DNA of 64,000 nt from Microvelia longipes. Taxonomy: Eukaryota > Arthropoda > Insecta > Hemiptera > Veliidae. The number at the start of each line of letters is the position of its first letter. Within the stretch, counting starts at the first letter, position 1. Positions 63,691 through 64,000 of the stretch are shown here, piece after piece. Below the pieces are notes generated by a model, which did not search any database, had not been told where the DNA came from, and was given only the letters and a program-made list of their open reading frames with translations. The DNA is taken from assembly GCA_018340805.1 (NCBI GenBank), contig JACMZG010001911.1:35307248-35371247 (forward strand). The letters run 5' to 3'. The position numbers and the translations under genes are program-made.

Positions 63691-64000
63691 TAATTTTTTT
63701 TTGCCGCGAAAAAGGTCAATATTTATGTTTTTTAAGACGCTAAATCGAATGAAACCGGTCCGAAGTCGATACGACCACTATAAGTGACCTAAAAATCGAA
63801 AAAACCATTCTAAATTCCTGAAAACCAAAATTTAGGTCGATAAAAAATAAATTTCGAGTATGGTGTTGTTTTCAATGTAATTTTGGGCGCGGAATCGAAT
63901 GAAACCAGTCCGAAGTCGATACGACCACTTTAAGTTACCAAAAAGTCGAAAAAACCACAAAAATTATAGAAAACCAAAATTACGGTCGTTGAAAATTTAA
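63691..64000. repeat. About 150-bp tandem repeat, cut by window edge
   Basis: ATCGAATGAAACC-(G/A)-GTCCGAAG, then TCGATACGACCACT begins at 63744 and again at 63894. Trailing words (TCGAAAAAACCA, GAAAACCAAAATT, GGTCG) are also shared. At least 1.7 units are present and the array may continue beyond the window. It follows the family R core without a gap and may be its 3' part. Confidence 0.75.

Overview
The window looks like AT-rich nuclear DNA from a eukaryote, most likely an invertebrate animal. The evidence is long (TA)n arrays, 5S-rRNA-derived SINE-like repeats, TA-flanked mariner-type and 8-bp-duplication hAT-type MITEs, foldback elements nested inside other repeats, and no dense coding, operons or bacterial signals. 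The copepod/arthropod flavour is only an impression; the species cannot be fixed from the sequence.

No protein-coding gene, rRNA gene or intact tRNA gene can be supported. Every long open frame is a microsatellite translation (Tyr-Ile runs), lies inside a repeat family, or is a short chance frame with no recognisable domain. One short open segment ending in a good splice-donor sequence (about 44552-44657) is flagged as a weak exon candidate. The rest reads as intergenic or intronic DNA with GC-richer non-repetitive islands at about 7120-7460, 12090-12440, 18120-18430, 26880-27380, 35020-35680, 41480-41780, 42980-43240, 44520-44700, 53100-53960 and 54750-54960.

The interpretable content is repeats. 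(1) A dispersed ~700-bp family, here called 5S-SINE, has a head hairpin, a central core with the palindrome TGACGTCA followed by TGACTCA-like sites, a 5S-rRNA-derived A-box/C-box module, GAGGACGAGCG repeats and a GGTAC-CCC-GTACC tail hairpin followed by a T run. It occurs complete at 40596-41273 and 47590-48313, and as nested, truncated or internally deleted copies elsewhere. (2) A related family R has the same core joined to embedded (TA)n/(TG)n arrays (1300-1640, 11300-11640, 32051-32340, 63350-63690). (3) Foldback elements F1 (2908-3144, 19848-20201), F2 (49567-50020) and F3 (38608-38880) differ in sequence but all carry a CTGANGAT-stem-loop-GAAA motif in their arms. F1 and F2 are bounded by perfect 12-bp and 10-bp direct repeats. 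This combination resembles Penelope-like or retrozyme-type non-autonomous retroelements with hammerhead-like motifs, and it is the best candidate for an undescribed system here. (4) A TA-flanked palindromic MITE (4322-5016, 23068-23580, partial near 44305) and a 285-bp hAT MITE (15552-15836) are well delimited. (5) Tandem repeats have periods of 21 bp (28136-28339, each unit self-complementary), 32 bp (17529-17709) and about 150 bp (running off the right edge).

Three 5S-SINE copies each host a different nested foldback element, so the relative order of transposition can be read directly. All boundaries were read by eye; family-wide consensus and database identity remain untested.
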